Shown: positions 21,301 through 27,819 of the stretch, piece by piece
How positions within the stretch are numbered: position 1 is the first letter of the stretch
How the letters are laid out: every line of letters begins with the position of its first letter
Origin: an uncultured Christensenellaceae bacterium
GTDB taxonomy: Bacteria; Bacillota; Clostridia; Christensenellales; Borkfalkiaceae
Assembly: GCA_910587625.1 (NCBI GenBank)
Contig: CAJUMW010000007.1
Location: forward strand, 25,971-56,753
Length of the DNA stretch: 30,783 bases
Reading direction: 5' to 3'
Program-made: the position numbers and the translations under genes
The notes under the pieces: model-generated
Told to the model about the DNA's origin: nothing
The model's input: the letters and a program-made list of their open reading frames with translations, nothing else
Database searches by the model: none

Positions 21301-22475
21301 GAGCCTTTAGAGAAATAGTAGAAGGCAGAGTAAGCATCAAGCACGAGGCTTGGGACGAAGTAAACAAAATGCTGGATGGCAAATTGACGCCTTATATTAA
21401 GAGAGTTCAAGATGGAGAATTGACGTCCAAGCAACTCGCAGATGCGTTAAAGACTGCTATAAATTCGGTTTACGGATTAACTTCTGCTTCGTTTGAGAAT
21501 CCTTTCAGAGACCAGAGAAATGTAGATAATATCGTGGCGAAGAGAGGGGCGTTGTTTATGATTGACTTAAAAGAAGAGGTTCAAAAGCGTGGCTTTACCG
21601 TAGCACATATTAAGACCGACTCGATTAAGATTCCGAATGCAACGCCTGAAATAATTCAGTTTGTAATGGACTTCGGTAAGAAGTATGGCTATACTTTCGA
21701 ACATGAGGCAACATACGATAGGATGTGTCTTGTAAACGATGCAGTTTATATTGCAAAGTATAAGGACGGAAAAGAAAAAGGAAAATGGACGGCGACTGGT
21801 AAACAGTTTGCTGTCCCTTATTTATTTAAGAGGCTTTTCTCTAAAGAACCGCTGGCATTTGAGGACTTCTGCGAAACATTTGCAGTATCGAAAGGTAACT
21901 TATATTTGGATATGAATGAAAAACTTCCAGATGTAAGTGTGTATGAGGCACAGCTCGAAAAAGCTGAAAAATCTTTCAAGAAGAATGCTTTAAGTGAAGA
22001 TCAGTTTGCTGATATTTCCAGCGATTTGAATGAAAAAATAGGCGAAGGTCATAACTATCAATTTGTTGGTAGGGTTGGTCAGTTTACACCCGTAAAGCAC
22101 GGTACGAACGGTGGCGTTTTATATCGTGGCGATAAGGGTAAGTATTATGCAGCTTCCGGTTCTACTGGATATCGGTGGCTCGAATCGGAAATGGTTAAAG
22201 AACTTGGCAGAGAAAAGGATATTGATGAATCATTCTATGAAAATTTGGCAAATGACGCAATAGATACCATTTCTCAATATGGCGATTTTGAATGGTTTGT
22301 ATCGGATGAAGAAGAACCGTTGCCTGACCTCCCGCCTTGGTTAGCTCCTTGCGGGTCGGAAACGCCTTGTCAGAATTGCCCCGACTTCTGCGATGATGAA
22401 TTCCATTTCGATTGTGCGAAAGGATACGATATATCCGGATTAACAATTAATAATAAAAAAGGAGATAAAAAATAA
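18303..22475 (+). CDS. Replication polyprotein: SF3 helicase, AEP primase and family B DNA polymerase
   Basis: 1390 residues. (1) About 90-430: SF3/D5-like helicase with Walker A GSAGTGKST (182-190), sensor FMGTNKP (N278) and arginine R292/R293. (2) About 440-600: archaeo-eukaryotic primase fold with IDFDIKD (D509, D511), GGGVHLHYIY (H545/H547) and IEIK. (3) About 698-1200: family B polymerase. Exonuclease motifs are YDVEVF (D704, E706), FNCRRYD and YCDND (844-848); polymerase motifs are DIASMHP (D979), KTAINSVYG (1050-1058) and KTDS (D1106). In the last, K replaces the first Asp of the usual DTDS. A C-terminal Cys cluster (1350-1371) may bind zinc. An internal ribosome-site-like stretch precedes in-frame M603 (20109). 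The start lacks a good ribosome site; M6 is an alternative. Confidence 0.85.
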   Translation: MLDFLMISTRSKQRGVIEIYPKFIIKKSKDLMVRGGDFYAIWIEEKGLWSTDEEDAIQLIDRELDIYAKENKDKFDARVKVLHMWDAETGMIDSWHKYCQKQMRDQFKMLDERIIFSNHETTKEDYASKKLNYPLENCETPAYDKLMSTLYSEEERRKIEWAIGSIVSGDSQKIQKFMVLYGSAGTGKSTVLNIIQQLFDGYYSVFDAKALGSSSNSFALEAFKSNPMVAIQHDGDLSRIEDNTRLNSLVSHELMTVNEKFKSTYVNRFKCFLFMGTNKPVKITDAKSGLIRRLIDVSPTGDKVEPRDYKKLVNQIKFELGGIAYKCNELYLENPGRYDDYIPISMLGASNDFYNYVLDSYNVFSKEDGTSLKAAWEMYKVYCDDAKVGFPLPQRAFKEELKNYFREYRERYNADDGSRVRSYYIGFKTDKFEEKVEANVKETTETKPGLIFDCSESIFDKEYASCPAQYATADETPKKKWDKVITKLSDLDTTKLHYVKVPDSHIVIDFDIKDKNGNKDTEASLLEASKWPATYGEISKGGGVHLHYIYSGDADKLSRIYDTNIEIKVFTGGSSLRRKLTKCNNLQIATISSGLPLKGEDKMVNFKSVQNEKEIRMMIKKNLNKEIHGYTKPSIDFIFKILEDAYNNNIKYDVSDMRNAVLAFAANSSHSADKCIKIVNKMKFKSDECSESVNNDDAKLVFYDVEVFPNLFLVNWKFRGKNNSVVRMINPKPKEIEELMRFRLVGFNCRRYDNHMLYARLMGYTEQQLFDLSQKIINNPDRNSNYLFGEAYNISYTDIYDFASAGNKKSLKKLEIEMGIHHQELGLPWDQPVPESQWIKVAEYCDNDVIATEAAFDYLSADWTARQILADLAGMTVNDTTNTLTQRIIFGKNRKPQGQFNYRNLAEPVHHLDRDTLIFLKEACPDMMKTKHGPENSLLPYFPGYRFERGKSIYKGEEVGEGGYVYAEPGMYTNVALLDIASMHPHSAIAECLFGPEFTRAFREIVEGRVSIKHEAWDEVNKMLDGKLTPYIKRVQDGELTSKQLADALKTAINSVYGLTSASFENPFRDQRNVDNIVAKRGALFMIDLKEEVQKRGFTVAHIKTDSIKIPNATPEIIQFVMDFGKKYGYTFEHEATYDRMCLVNDAVYIAKYKDGKEKGKWTATGKQFAVPYLFKRLFSKEPLAFEDFCETFAVSKGNLYLDMNEKLPDVSVYEAQLEKAEKSFKKNALSEDQFADISSDLNEKIGEGHNYQFVGRVGQFTPVKHGTNGGVLYRGDKGKYYAASGSTGYRWLESEMVKELGREKDIDESFYENLANDAIDTISQYGDFEWFVSDEEEPLPDLPPWLAPCGSETPCQNCPDFCDDEFHFDCAKGYDISGLTINNKKGDKK
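20094..20111 (+). promoter_or_regulatory. Possible internal ribosome site and in-frame start in the replication gene
   Basis: AAAGGAG (20094-20100), eight bases, ATG 20109 in frame. Translation from here would give a polymerase-only protein of about 788 residues lacking helicase and primase. The same arrangement occurs in the fused DGR target gene. It may be chance, since the bases encode KGEDK. Confidence 0.35.
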
Positions 22476-22966
22476 TGGCACAAGTACGCGATAATATTAA
22501 TATCGAGAACGCAAAGATTATCTTCCGCAACTTCAAAGGGGAAGGTAGTAAGTACAACAGACAGGGAGCCAAAAACTTCTGTGTAATTATCGATGACCCC
22601 GAGATGGCAGAAGAATTGCTTAGAGCTGGTTGGAATATCAGAAAACTTCCTGCTCGTAGCGAAGATGAGGAAGAAGTATATTATCTTCAGGTTTCCGTAA
22701 GCTTCGACAACATTCCGCCTAAGGTATTCCTTATCACGGGGAAGAACAAGACGATGCTCGATGCCGACACTATTTCGACTTTGGACTTCGCAGAGATTAA
22801 GAATGTCGATTTGATTATTCGCCCGTATAATTGGGAGATTCCCGGTAAGGACGAAACCAAATGCGGCGTAAAAGCATATTTGAAAACGATGTATGTTACG
22901 ATTTTCGAAGATGAATTTGCGGAAAAATATTCGGGATTTGAAGGTCCTGACGAACCGCCGTTTTAA
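22475..22966 (+). CDS. Putative phage single-stranded DNA-binding protein
   Basis: 163 residues, starting on the last base of the polymerase stop. NIENAKIIFRNFKGEGSKYN, NFCVIIDDPEMAEELLRAGW, YLQVSVSFDNIPPKVFLITG and a C-terminal acidic tail ending EGPDEPPF. A beta-rich core with an acidic, phenylalanine-ended tail, encoded right after the polymerase, fits a phage OB-fold ssDNA-binding protein. Acidic tails ending in F are usual for SSBs, which use them to recruit partners. The fold is inferred, not shown by a motif. Confidence 0.6.
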   Translation: MAQVRDNINIENAKIIFRNFKGEGSKYNRQGAKNFCVIIDDPEMAEELLRAGWNIRKLPARSEDEEEVYYLQVSVSFDNIPPKVFLITGKNKTMLDADTISTLDFAEIKNVDLIIRPYNWEIPGKDETKCGVKAYLKTMYVTIFEDEFAEKYSGFEGPDEPPF

Positions 22967-22987
22967 CAAACAATATTAAAAGTATAG

Positions 22988-23030
22988 GAAGAGCTGACGA
23001 ATGAAAGGAGCGTTGGCTCTTCTTTTATAT
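22988..23030 (+). terminator. Hairpin plus TTTTATATT module before an SD
   Basis: GAAGAGCTGACG (22988-22999) pairs with CGTTGGCTCTTC (23011-23022) with two G-U pairs; TTTTATATT follows, then AGGGGG and the next ATG. Confidence 0.65.
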
Positions 23031-23052
23031 TTTACAAAAGGGGGAAATATTT

Positions 23053-23784
23053 ATGTTAAATGACGATGTAAAAGACTTCTTGAAGACATTCCGTATTCTT
23101 ACATATGGAAACAGTAAATGGCAAGTTTGGCAAGACTTTATATTTATGTCGGCTTGCTCTTTTTCAAATGCAGTAGCAAAAAACGATTATGTAAACCGAG
23201 AAAACGCATATCTACAAACAATCAACAAGTACAACGAAAGAGACAGAAAACTATTCCCTAAACTTTTAGCTAAACTCACTATGGCTTTGGAACATAATCC
23301 AGAACAAGATTTCTTGGGAAAGATATTTATGGAGCTTGATTTGGGTAGCAGGAATAGAGGACAATTCTTTACGCCATACGATGTTTGTAAATTAATGTCT
23401 GAAATAAACTTATTGGGTTTAGAAGATGATATTAATCGACTTGGATATCACTCGATAAACGACCCGACTTGCGGGGCGGGTGCTACGTTAATTGCTAGCG
23501 CGAATGTTGCTAGAAGAATTCTTAGCAAAAAAGGAAAGAACTTTCAAAACTATATTCTGTTTACAGGACAGGATATAGATGAAACAGTTGGATTGATGTG
23601 TTATTTACAATTGTCATTATTAGGTTGTGCGGGATATGTGAAAATAGCAAATACGCTTACAGACCCGATGCGAAAAAATGACGATATTAATAAATATTGG
23701 TACACCCCAATGTATTTCTCCGATGTTTGGAGAATACGAAGAGCTTTACATAAAGCAAATATTTTAACAGATGGAGATGAATAA
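23053..23784 (+). CDS. N6-adenine methyltransferase-like protein lacking NPPY
   Basis: 243 residues. Motif X GQFFTPYDV (103-111), AdoMet-binding motif I NDPTCGAG (136-143) and motif II-like TGQDID (171-176) are intact. The catalytic motif IV (NPPY/DPPY), expected soon after, is absent: the corresponding place reads YVKIANTLTDPM, and the protein ends about 40 residues later. It may be a non-catalytic AdoMet-binding relative or a short variant. Similar truncated proteins are familiar in gut phages. It opens a small operon with the next two genes. Confidence 0.75.
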   Translation: MLNDDVKDFLKTFRILTYGNSKWQVWQDFIFMSACSFSNAVAKNDYVNRENAYLQTINKYNERDRKLFPKLLAKLTMALEHNPEQDFLGKIFMELDLGSRNRGQFFTPYDVCKLMSEINLLGLEDDINRLGYHSINDPTCGAGATLIASANVARRILSKKGKNFQNYILFTGQDIDETVGLMCYLQLSLLGCAGYVKIANTLTDPMRKNDDINKYWYTPMYFSDVWRIRRALHKANILTDGDE

Positions 23785-24113
23785 TGGACAAGTTAGATTT
23801 AAAAGATTATCTTATCATGGTTCTTGATGCAATAGCGGAACTTCCTCCGGTTATTCAGGAAGGTTCGACGATTCCCGATTTAATACCAAAGAAAGTTGTT
23901 CTTGATATTTTAAAAGATAAGAAAATATTCATAGACGGGCATAACGAATCTCTCCCGAAAACATACACCAAAATTATGTATGTCGAAGATGGTAGCGTAG
24001 ATGTTGCGGAATTAGAATCCGAACTTCCCGATACAAAAATAATCGTTTACAGACAGGGTGCATGTCCTCCTGAATTAAAGGATATTCAAAGCAATCCAAT
24101 AAAAGGGTATTAA
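23784..24113 (+). CDS. Hypothetical phage protein, 109 aa
   Basis: Starts on the last base of the preceding stop (TAATGG). A soluble protein (MDKLDLKDYLIMVLDAIAEL...) with no recognised motif. It lies between a methyltransferase-like gene and a helicase, so a replication or repair role is possible. Confidence 0.66.
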   Translation: MDKLDLKDYLIMVLDAIAELPPVIQEGSTIPDLIPKKVVLDILKDKKIFIDGHNESLPKTYTKIMYVEDGSVDVAELESELPDTKIIVYRQGACPPELKDIQSNPIKGY

Positions 24114-24114
24114 T

Positions 24115-25353
24115 ATGTCGGCATACGGTCTTAGAGATTACCAATATGACGCTATGAAACGTCTAAAAAACGGAAACATATTATGCGGTGGCGTCGGAAG
24201 CGGAAAATCTAGAACGGCATTAGCATATTACTTTAAAGAGCAGGACGGTTACTTTGATGAGAATAAGTACGAACCTATGGATAACTGTAAGGTGAAGGAC
24301 TTATACATAATAACTACTGCTCGAAAACGAGATACATTAGAATGGGAATCAGAAATGGTTCCCTTTTTAATTACAACGCACAAAGAAGAAAGCTTATATT
24401 CTCACAATGTTGTTGTTGACTCTTGGAATAATATTCAAAAGTACGTTGATGTAAAAGGAGCTTTCTTTATATTTGACGAACAAAGAGTTGTCGGCTCTGG
24501 AGCTTGGGTTAAGGCTTTCTACAAAATAACAGATAAGAACAATTGGATTCTGTTGTCAGCAACACCGGGCGATACTTGGCAGGATTATATTCCAGTGTTC
24601 GTTGCAAATAAATTCTTCAAAAACAAAACGGAGTTTATTAGAAATCATATTGTTTACAATCACAGAGTAAAGTTTCCGAAAGTTGATAGATATTTAGAAA
24701 CTGGAAAATTAATAAAGCTTAGAAATTCTATTCTTGTTACTATGGATTTTAAGCGACATACGGTATCTCATCACGAAGATGTGTATGTTAAGTATAATAT
24801 TCAGGATTATAAAGATCTAATAAGAAACAGAAAAAACCCCGCAACAGGAGAACCAATAAAAAGTGCTAGCGAGTTCTGTTACGAACTGCGAAGAATTGTA
24901 AATACGGATATTTCACGACAAATAGTTCTTATGGAGATTTTAGAGAAACATCCGAAAGCGATTATATTCTACAACTTCGATTACGAACTCGAATTATTAA
25001 GGCAATTGTGCGGTAGCTCTGGTTTAAATGTGGCAGAGTGGAACGGACACAATCATCAACCAATACCTACTGGTGAATCGTGGGTGTATTTAGTTCAGTA
25101 TACGGCTGGTGCTGAAGGTTGGAATTGTATAACAACCGACACCATTATATTCTATTCGGAAAACTACTCATACAAGATAATGGAGCAGTCAGCTGGAAGA
25201 ATAGATAGAATGACAACTCCGTTTACCGATTTATATTATTACCACCTAAAATCGAGAAGTGGTATAGAGCTAGCAATAGCAAAGTCGTTACGAGAAAAAA
25301 AAGAGTTTAACCAATCAGCATTTGCTAAGAAACATTATTTTCAAAACAATTAA
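24115..25353 (+). CDS. SF2 DNA helicase (Snf2/DEAD-like)
   Basis: 412 residues. Q-region LRDYQYDAM, motif I GGVGSGKS (25-32), motif II DEQR (121-124), motif III LLSATPG (146-152), motif V-like AGAEGWNC and motif VI QSAGRIDR (358-365). This is a complete single-chain SF2 helicase of the type encoded next to phage polymerases, where it probably unwinds or remodels DNA at the fork. Starts one base after the previous stop, so coupled. Confidence 0.92.
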   Translation: MSAYGLRDYQYDAMKRLKNGNILCGGVGSGKSRTALAYYFKEQDGYFDENKYEPMDNCKVKDLYIITTARKRDTLEWESEMVPFLITTHKEESLYSHNVVVDSWNNIQKYVDVKGAFFIFDEQRVVGSGAWVKAFYKITDKNNWILLSATPGDTWQDYIPVFVANKFFKNKTEFIRNHIVYNHRVKFPKVDRYLETGKLIKLRNSILVTMDFKRHTVSHHEDVYVKYNIQDYKDLIRNRKNPATGEPIKSASEFCYELRRIVNTDISRQIVLMEILEKHPKAIIFYNFDYELELLRQLCGSSGLNVAEWNGHNHQPIPTGESWVYLVQYTAGAEGWNCITTDTIIFYSENYSYKIMEQSAGRIDRMTTPFTDLYYYHLKSRSGIELAIAKSLREKKEFNQSAFAKKHYFQNN

Positions 25354-25367
25354 AGAGGAGTAAGAAA

Positions 25368-25559
25368 ATGTGCCCTAAATGCGGAGGCAAATCAGAGTCG
25401 TTTGCCATTGTACATAATAAAAAGAATAAGGAAACATATAGAAAAAGAAGATGCTTAGAATGTGGGCATGTTTTCTATACTGTTGAATTCGATGTTCCAC
25501 CTACGAAAAGATTATTAAGAGATTGGTTCATCAACAGTAAGAGCAAGGTGAGGAGATAA
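25368..25559 (+). CDS. Small NrdR-like zinc-ribbon protein, copy 1 (63 aa)
   Basis: CPKCGG near the start, then ETYRKRRCLECGHVFYTVEF. The order CxxC, an arginine-rich strand, CxxCG, F-Y-T-V-E matches the N-terminal zinc ribbon of the ribonucleotide reductase repressor NrdR, without the ATP-cone that follows in NrdR. Probably a small nucleic-acid-binding zinc protein. A paralogue lies at 25819-26019. Confidence 0.75.
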   Translation: MCPKCGGKSESFAIVHNKKNKETYRKRRCLECGHVFYTVEFDVPPTKRLLRDWFINSKSKVRR

Positions 25560-25561
25560 AG

Positions 25562-25819
25562 ATGACTGTAGAAGAGCAAAGGACAGCTATTTCAAAAGTA
25601 TATCCTACGGAAAAGTGGAAAAATAAAGTAGAGAATATGCCCGAAGATCAGGTTATAGCGATATATTTAACTTTTCAAAAGCGTGGTTTATTGGGTAAAG
25701 TGATTACTAAACCTTATCAAAGAAAAATGGAGGCGGCTAAGAAAAAGAAAACGTTGAAACCGCCGCTCGAACCTCATCAGATGACTATAGACGATATTCT
25801 GAACAACGGAGGTTCTTAA
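25562..25819 (+). CDS. Small hypothetical phage protein, 85 aa
   Basis: MTVEEQRTAISKVYPTEKWK..., basic middle, and a tail HQMTIDDILNNGGS. No known domain recognised. Sits between two NrdR-like zinc-ribbon genes with near-zero spacing on both sides. Confidence 0.62.
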   Translation: MTVEEQRTAISKVYPTEKWKNKVENMPEDQVIAIYLTFQKRGLLGKVITKPYQRKMEAAKKKKTLKPPLEPHQMTIDDILNNGGS

Positions 25820-26019
25820 TGGACTGTCCTATATGTAATAATAAATCAGATGTGATAGATTCTGTAAAAAATCCAATCCAAAAAGAAACTTATAGAAAAA
25901 GAAAGTGTAAGAAATGCGGAAATATTTTTTACAGTGTTGAGTTTGAGGCTATATACGATAAGCGGCTTGCGAGCGATTGGCTTCTACATCACAGAAAAAG
26001 CGGTAATAAAGGTGAATAG
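25819..26019 (+). CDS. Small NrdR-like zinc-ribbon protein, copy 2 (66 aa)
   Basis: MDCPICNNKSDVIDSVKNPI, then KETYRKRKCKKCGNIFYSVEF. Closer to NrdR than copy 1, since it keeps the VIDS block that follows the first CxxC in NrdR. The block KETYRKR-x-C is identical between copies. No ATP-cone. Stop TAG, rare in this phage. Confidence 0.75.
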   Translation: MDCPICNNKSDVIDSVKNPIQKETYRKRKCKKCGNIFYSVEFEAIYDKRLASDWLLHHRKSGNKGE

Positions 26020-26080
26020 GTTAATTAAACAAACGATATTGGCTTCAATAGTTATATTGTTGGCTATATGCTGTTTTTAA
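26012..26080 (+). CDS. Possible 22-aa membrane peptide
   Basis: GTG 26012, overlapping the previous stop, encodes NRLIKQTILASIVILLAICC-type sequence, basic then hydrophobic to the end. A membrane peptide of this shape is plausible among so many small membrane proteins, but the ribosome site is weak. Confidence 0.28.
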   Translation: MNRLIKQTILASIVILLAICCF

Positions 26081-26105
26081 GATATTAAATGTAAAGGAGA
26101 AATAT

Positions 26106-26402
26106 ATGCATTTAAGTAAATCTGAGCGTATCTATAAGAAAAAATTATTTAGATACATTAAAGTAAAGAAAAAGTCAAAACAAAAAGAATTAACAGCGAT
26201 TATTGTAAAAACTAAACTTTACAAATGTGGCGGATTTAAACAGGTATATTCGGCGACCAAATACGGTATAGTAAAATTAAGTAATGCAATTATACATATT
26301 ACAAATACTGTGAGATCAGCAACAAAAGCATTATGCAATCTTGTAAATTCTTTAAATCTTATAAGAAGTCAAAACATTAAAAATGAGGTTAAAACGATAT
26401 GA
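26106..26402 (+). CDS. Basic hypothetical protein, 98 aa
   Basis: ATG after AAAGGAGAAATAT. Very lysine-rich N-terminus (KKKLFRYIKVKKKSKQKE) and a mildly hydrophobic helical C-terminus. Probably nucleic-acid- or membrane-surface-binding by charge alone. Not recognised. Overlaps the next gene by four bases. Confidence 0.58.
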   Translation: MHLSKSERIYKKKLFRYIKVKKKSKQKELTAIIVKTKLYKCGGFKQVYSATKYGIVKLSNAIIHITNTVRSATKALCNLVNSLNLIRSQNIKNEVKTI

Positions 26403-26932
26403 GCTTAGATTACGACATATATTTAAGAGAGCATAAAAATAATGTTGCAAAAGGTTTTTATTGGATAAGGGAGCATCTTCCGAATTTAATTAATAGCGAT
26501 GTGAATTACGAATGTTATATTTGTGAGATGCATGACTCTTCCAAAAACGATATGGATGAGTATAAACCTTATGACGATTATTTCTACGGTAATAATAAAT
26601 CGAGTGCAGTGGTAAATGCATTTAGAGTAGCTTGGCTTAATCATATTCATAGAAATCCTCATCATTGGCAACATTGGGTTTTAAACAACGATGAACCTAA
26701 AGAGGGTGAAATTTTAATAGAAATTCCTTATCATTATATTTTAGAAATGATATGCGATTGGTGGTCTTTCAGTTGGAAAACCGGTAACCTTTATGAAATA
26801 TTTAATTGGTATGATGCCCATAAAGATTATATTAAGATGCACCCGAAAAGCAGAAAGAAAGTTGAGACCATATTATCAGACATTAAAACAAAATTAGATG
26901 AGCTTAATAAGCCCGAAAAAAGTGGGCTTTAG
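26399..26932 (+). CDS. DUF5662 family protein
   Basis: 177 residues. Family blocks visible: CEMHDSSKNDMDEYKPYDDYF, WLNHIHRNPHHWQHWVL, and EMICDWWSFSWKTG. The repeated His/Asp arrangement (H-D-x-S-K, N-P-H-H-W-Q-H-W) suggests an HD-like metal site, as proposed for this phage-associated family; the reaction is unknown. Stop TAG, immediately inside a terminator. Confidence 0.85.
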   Translation: MSLDYDIYLREHKNNVAKGFYWIREHLPNLINSDVNYECYICEMHDSSKNDMDEYKPYDDYFYGNNKSSAVVNAFRVAWLNHIHRNPHHWQHWVLNNDEPKEGEILIEIPYHYILEMICDWWSFSWKTGNLYEIFNWYDAHKDYIKMHPKSRKKVETILSDIKTKLDELNKPEKSGL

Positions 26933-26941
26933 CCCGTTTTT
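26909..26941 (+). terminator. Terminator after DUF5662
   Basis: AAGCCC (26909-26914) can pair with GGGCTT (26924-26929), or GGGC with GCCC (26932-26935); GTTTTT follows. The two overlapping stems share the GGGC arm. Confidence 0.6.
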
Positions 26942-27228
26942 ACACTTTAAAAGTGGGCTTAAAAAATCTACTAAAATCTATGAAAAACCTTTAAAAACAA
27001 TGATTTTTGGCATATTTTAGCCAATCTTTGAAGAATTTTACGTACGTTTGCCCACTTGCCCACTTTTATTCTTAATTAATCGTGATAAAAAATATTAAAA
27101 ATTAATATAAGTCAAAAATAAAAACGGGTTTTTGGGCAAGAAGAAAAAATTAGTGGAGGTGTGCTTTCGAACTTACAATTCTACTAATTGATTACTTTTT
27201 ATATTCTAGACCTCCCCCGAATCAGTTC
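26942..27228. other. Non-coding region with repeated GTGGGC/GCCCAC elements
   Basis: No supported gene in about 290 bases. AAAAGTGGGC occurs near 26917-26927 and at 26949-26958; the complements GCCCACTT (27050-27057) and GCCCACTTTT (27058-27067) stand in tandem. A long-range stem of 10 bp (26949-26958 with 27058-27067) is possible. AATTAGTGG (27148-27156) pairs with CTACTAATT (27181-27189), one G-U, and TTTTTATATT follows, like the phage's other hairpin modules. Such an AT-rich, repeat-bearing gap could be an origin, a control region or a small RNA. Confidence 0.5.
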
Positions 27229-27257
27229 TTGATTTGTCGATTGTTTTATGCTATACT
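27229..27257 (+). promoter_or_regulatory. Extended -10 sigma-A promoter
   Basis: TTGATT (27229-27234), 17-base spacer, TGC then TATACT (27252-27257); drives the gene at 27292. Confidence 0.75.
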
Positions 27258-27291
27258 TTGATAACAAAAACTGAAAGGAGAATTTACGATT

Positions 27292-27678
27292 ATGGGGAAA
27301 TCGAGAAACAATAAAGAGCAAGATATTTTTAAGCGCGGTAATAACAATTCCGAGCTAAGTAACTTAAAAGGACTGATATCTCCCTACGGAGATGACGATG
27401 ACGAAGAAAATATTAATGACTATTGCGATGATTTCACAATGCCGCCTTCTTGTGGGTGTTGCGGTACTGAGATGCGTTTCAGTATTGCCAGATTGAAATT
27501 TATGTGTCCAAACTGCGGTCACACGTTATATTTAGACGAATATGCGTTAGAAGGGGACGATAATGCAGATTACGATGAATATTACGAAGACCCAGATGAT
27601 GATATTCCAGAATGCTGTATAGCTTGTGGTGGACCTTATCCTAGTTGTCGAAATAGTTGTAAAATATTTGATGATTAA
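27292..27678 (+). CDS. Acidic zinc-ribbon protein, 128 aa
   Basis: ATG after AAAGGAGAATTTACG. Strongly acidic, with a zinc ribbon C-G-C-C-G followed by MCPNCGHTLYLDEY, and a C-terminal cysteine cluster ECCIACGGPYPSCRNSCKIF. Two CxxC pairs make one ribbon; the tail cluster may bind a second metal. It has its own sigma-A promoter and a terminator after it, so it forms a single-gene unit. Zinc-ribbon proteins of this kind can act as transcription factors, but nothing here proves that. Confidence 0.72.
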   Translation: MGKSRNNKEQDIFKRGNNNSELSNLKGLISPYGDDDDEENINDYCDDFTMPPSCGCCGTEMRFSIARLKFMCPNCGHTLYLDEYALEGDDNADYDEYYEDPDDDIPECCIACGGPYPSCRNSCKIFDD

Positions 27679-27697
27679 AAAAATAAACGTGTTTGTA

Positions 27698-27731
27698 AAA
27701 GCCTGTACTCTAATCGGTATGGGCTTTTATA
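27698..27731 (+). terminator. Terminator similar to the one at 8683
   Basis: AAAGCCTGTACT (27698-27709) pairs with GGTATGGGCTTT (27715-27726) with wobble pairs; TTATATT follows. The left arm is identical to that at 8683-8694. Copy 6 of the 25-bp motif starts a few bases later. Confidence 0.7.
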
Positions 27732-27733
27732 TT

Positions 27734-27758
27734 CGCGTGAAAAACATCTTCCTTTATG
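27734..27758 (+). promoter_or_regulatory. 25-bp intergenic motif, copy 6
   Basis: CGC at 1-3, ACA at 11-13, TTATG at 21-25, directly after a terminator and 61 bases before the VRR-NUC start. Confidence 0.62.
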
Positions 27759-27819
27759 GAGAGAGTGATTATATTTTTAAAATAGAACATTTTCTCTTTA
27801 ATTTTTGCAGGAGACCAGT

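Noticed and set aside
26021..26045. Seventh copy of the 25-bp motif
   Set aside because: AAACAAACGATATT is similar, but the end reads GGC rather than ATG at positions 23-25 and the CGC start is missing.
25819..26932. Stop-codon reassignment of TAG in the phage
   Set aside because: TAG is rare but ends two genes here in the expected places, and no gene needs TAG to be read through.
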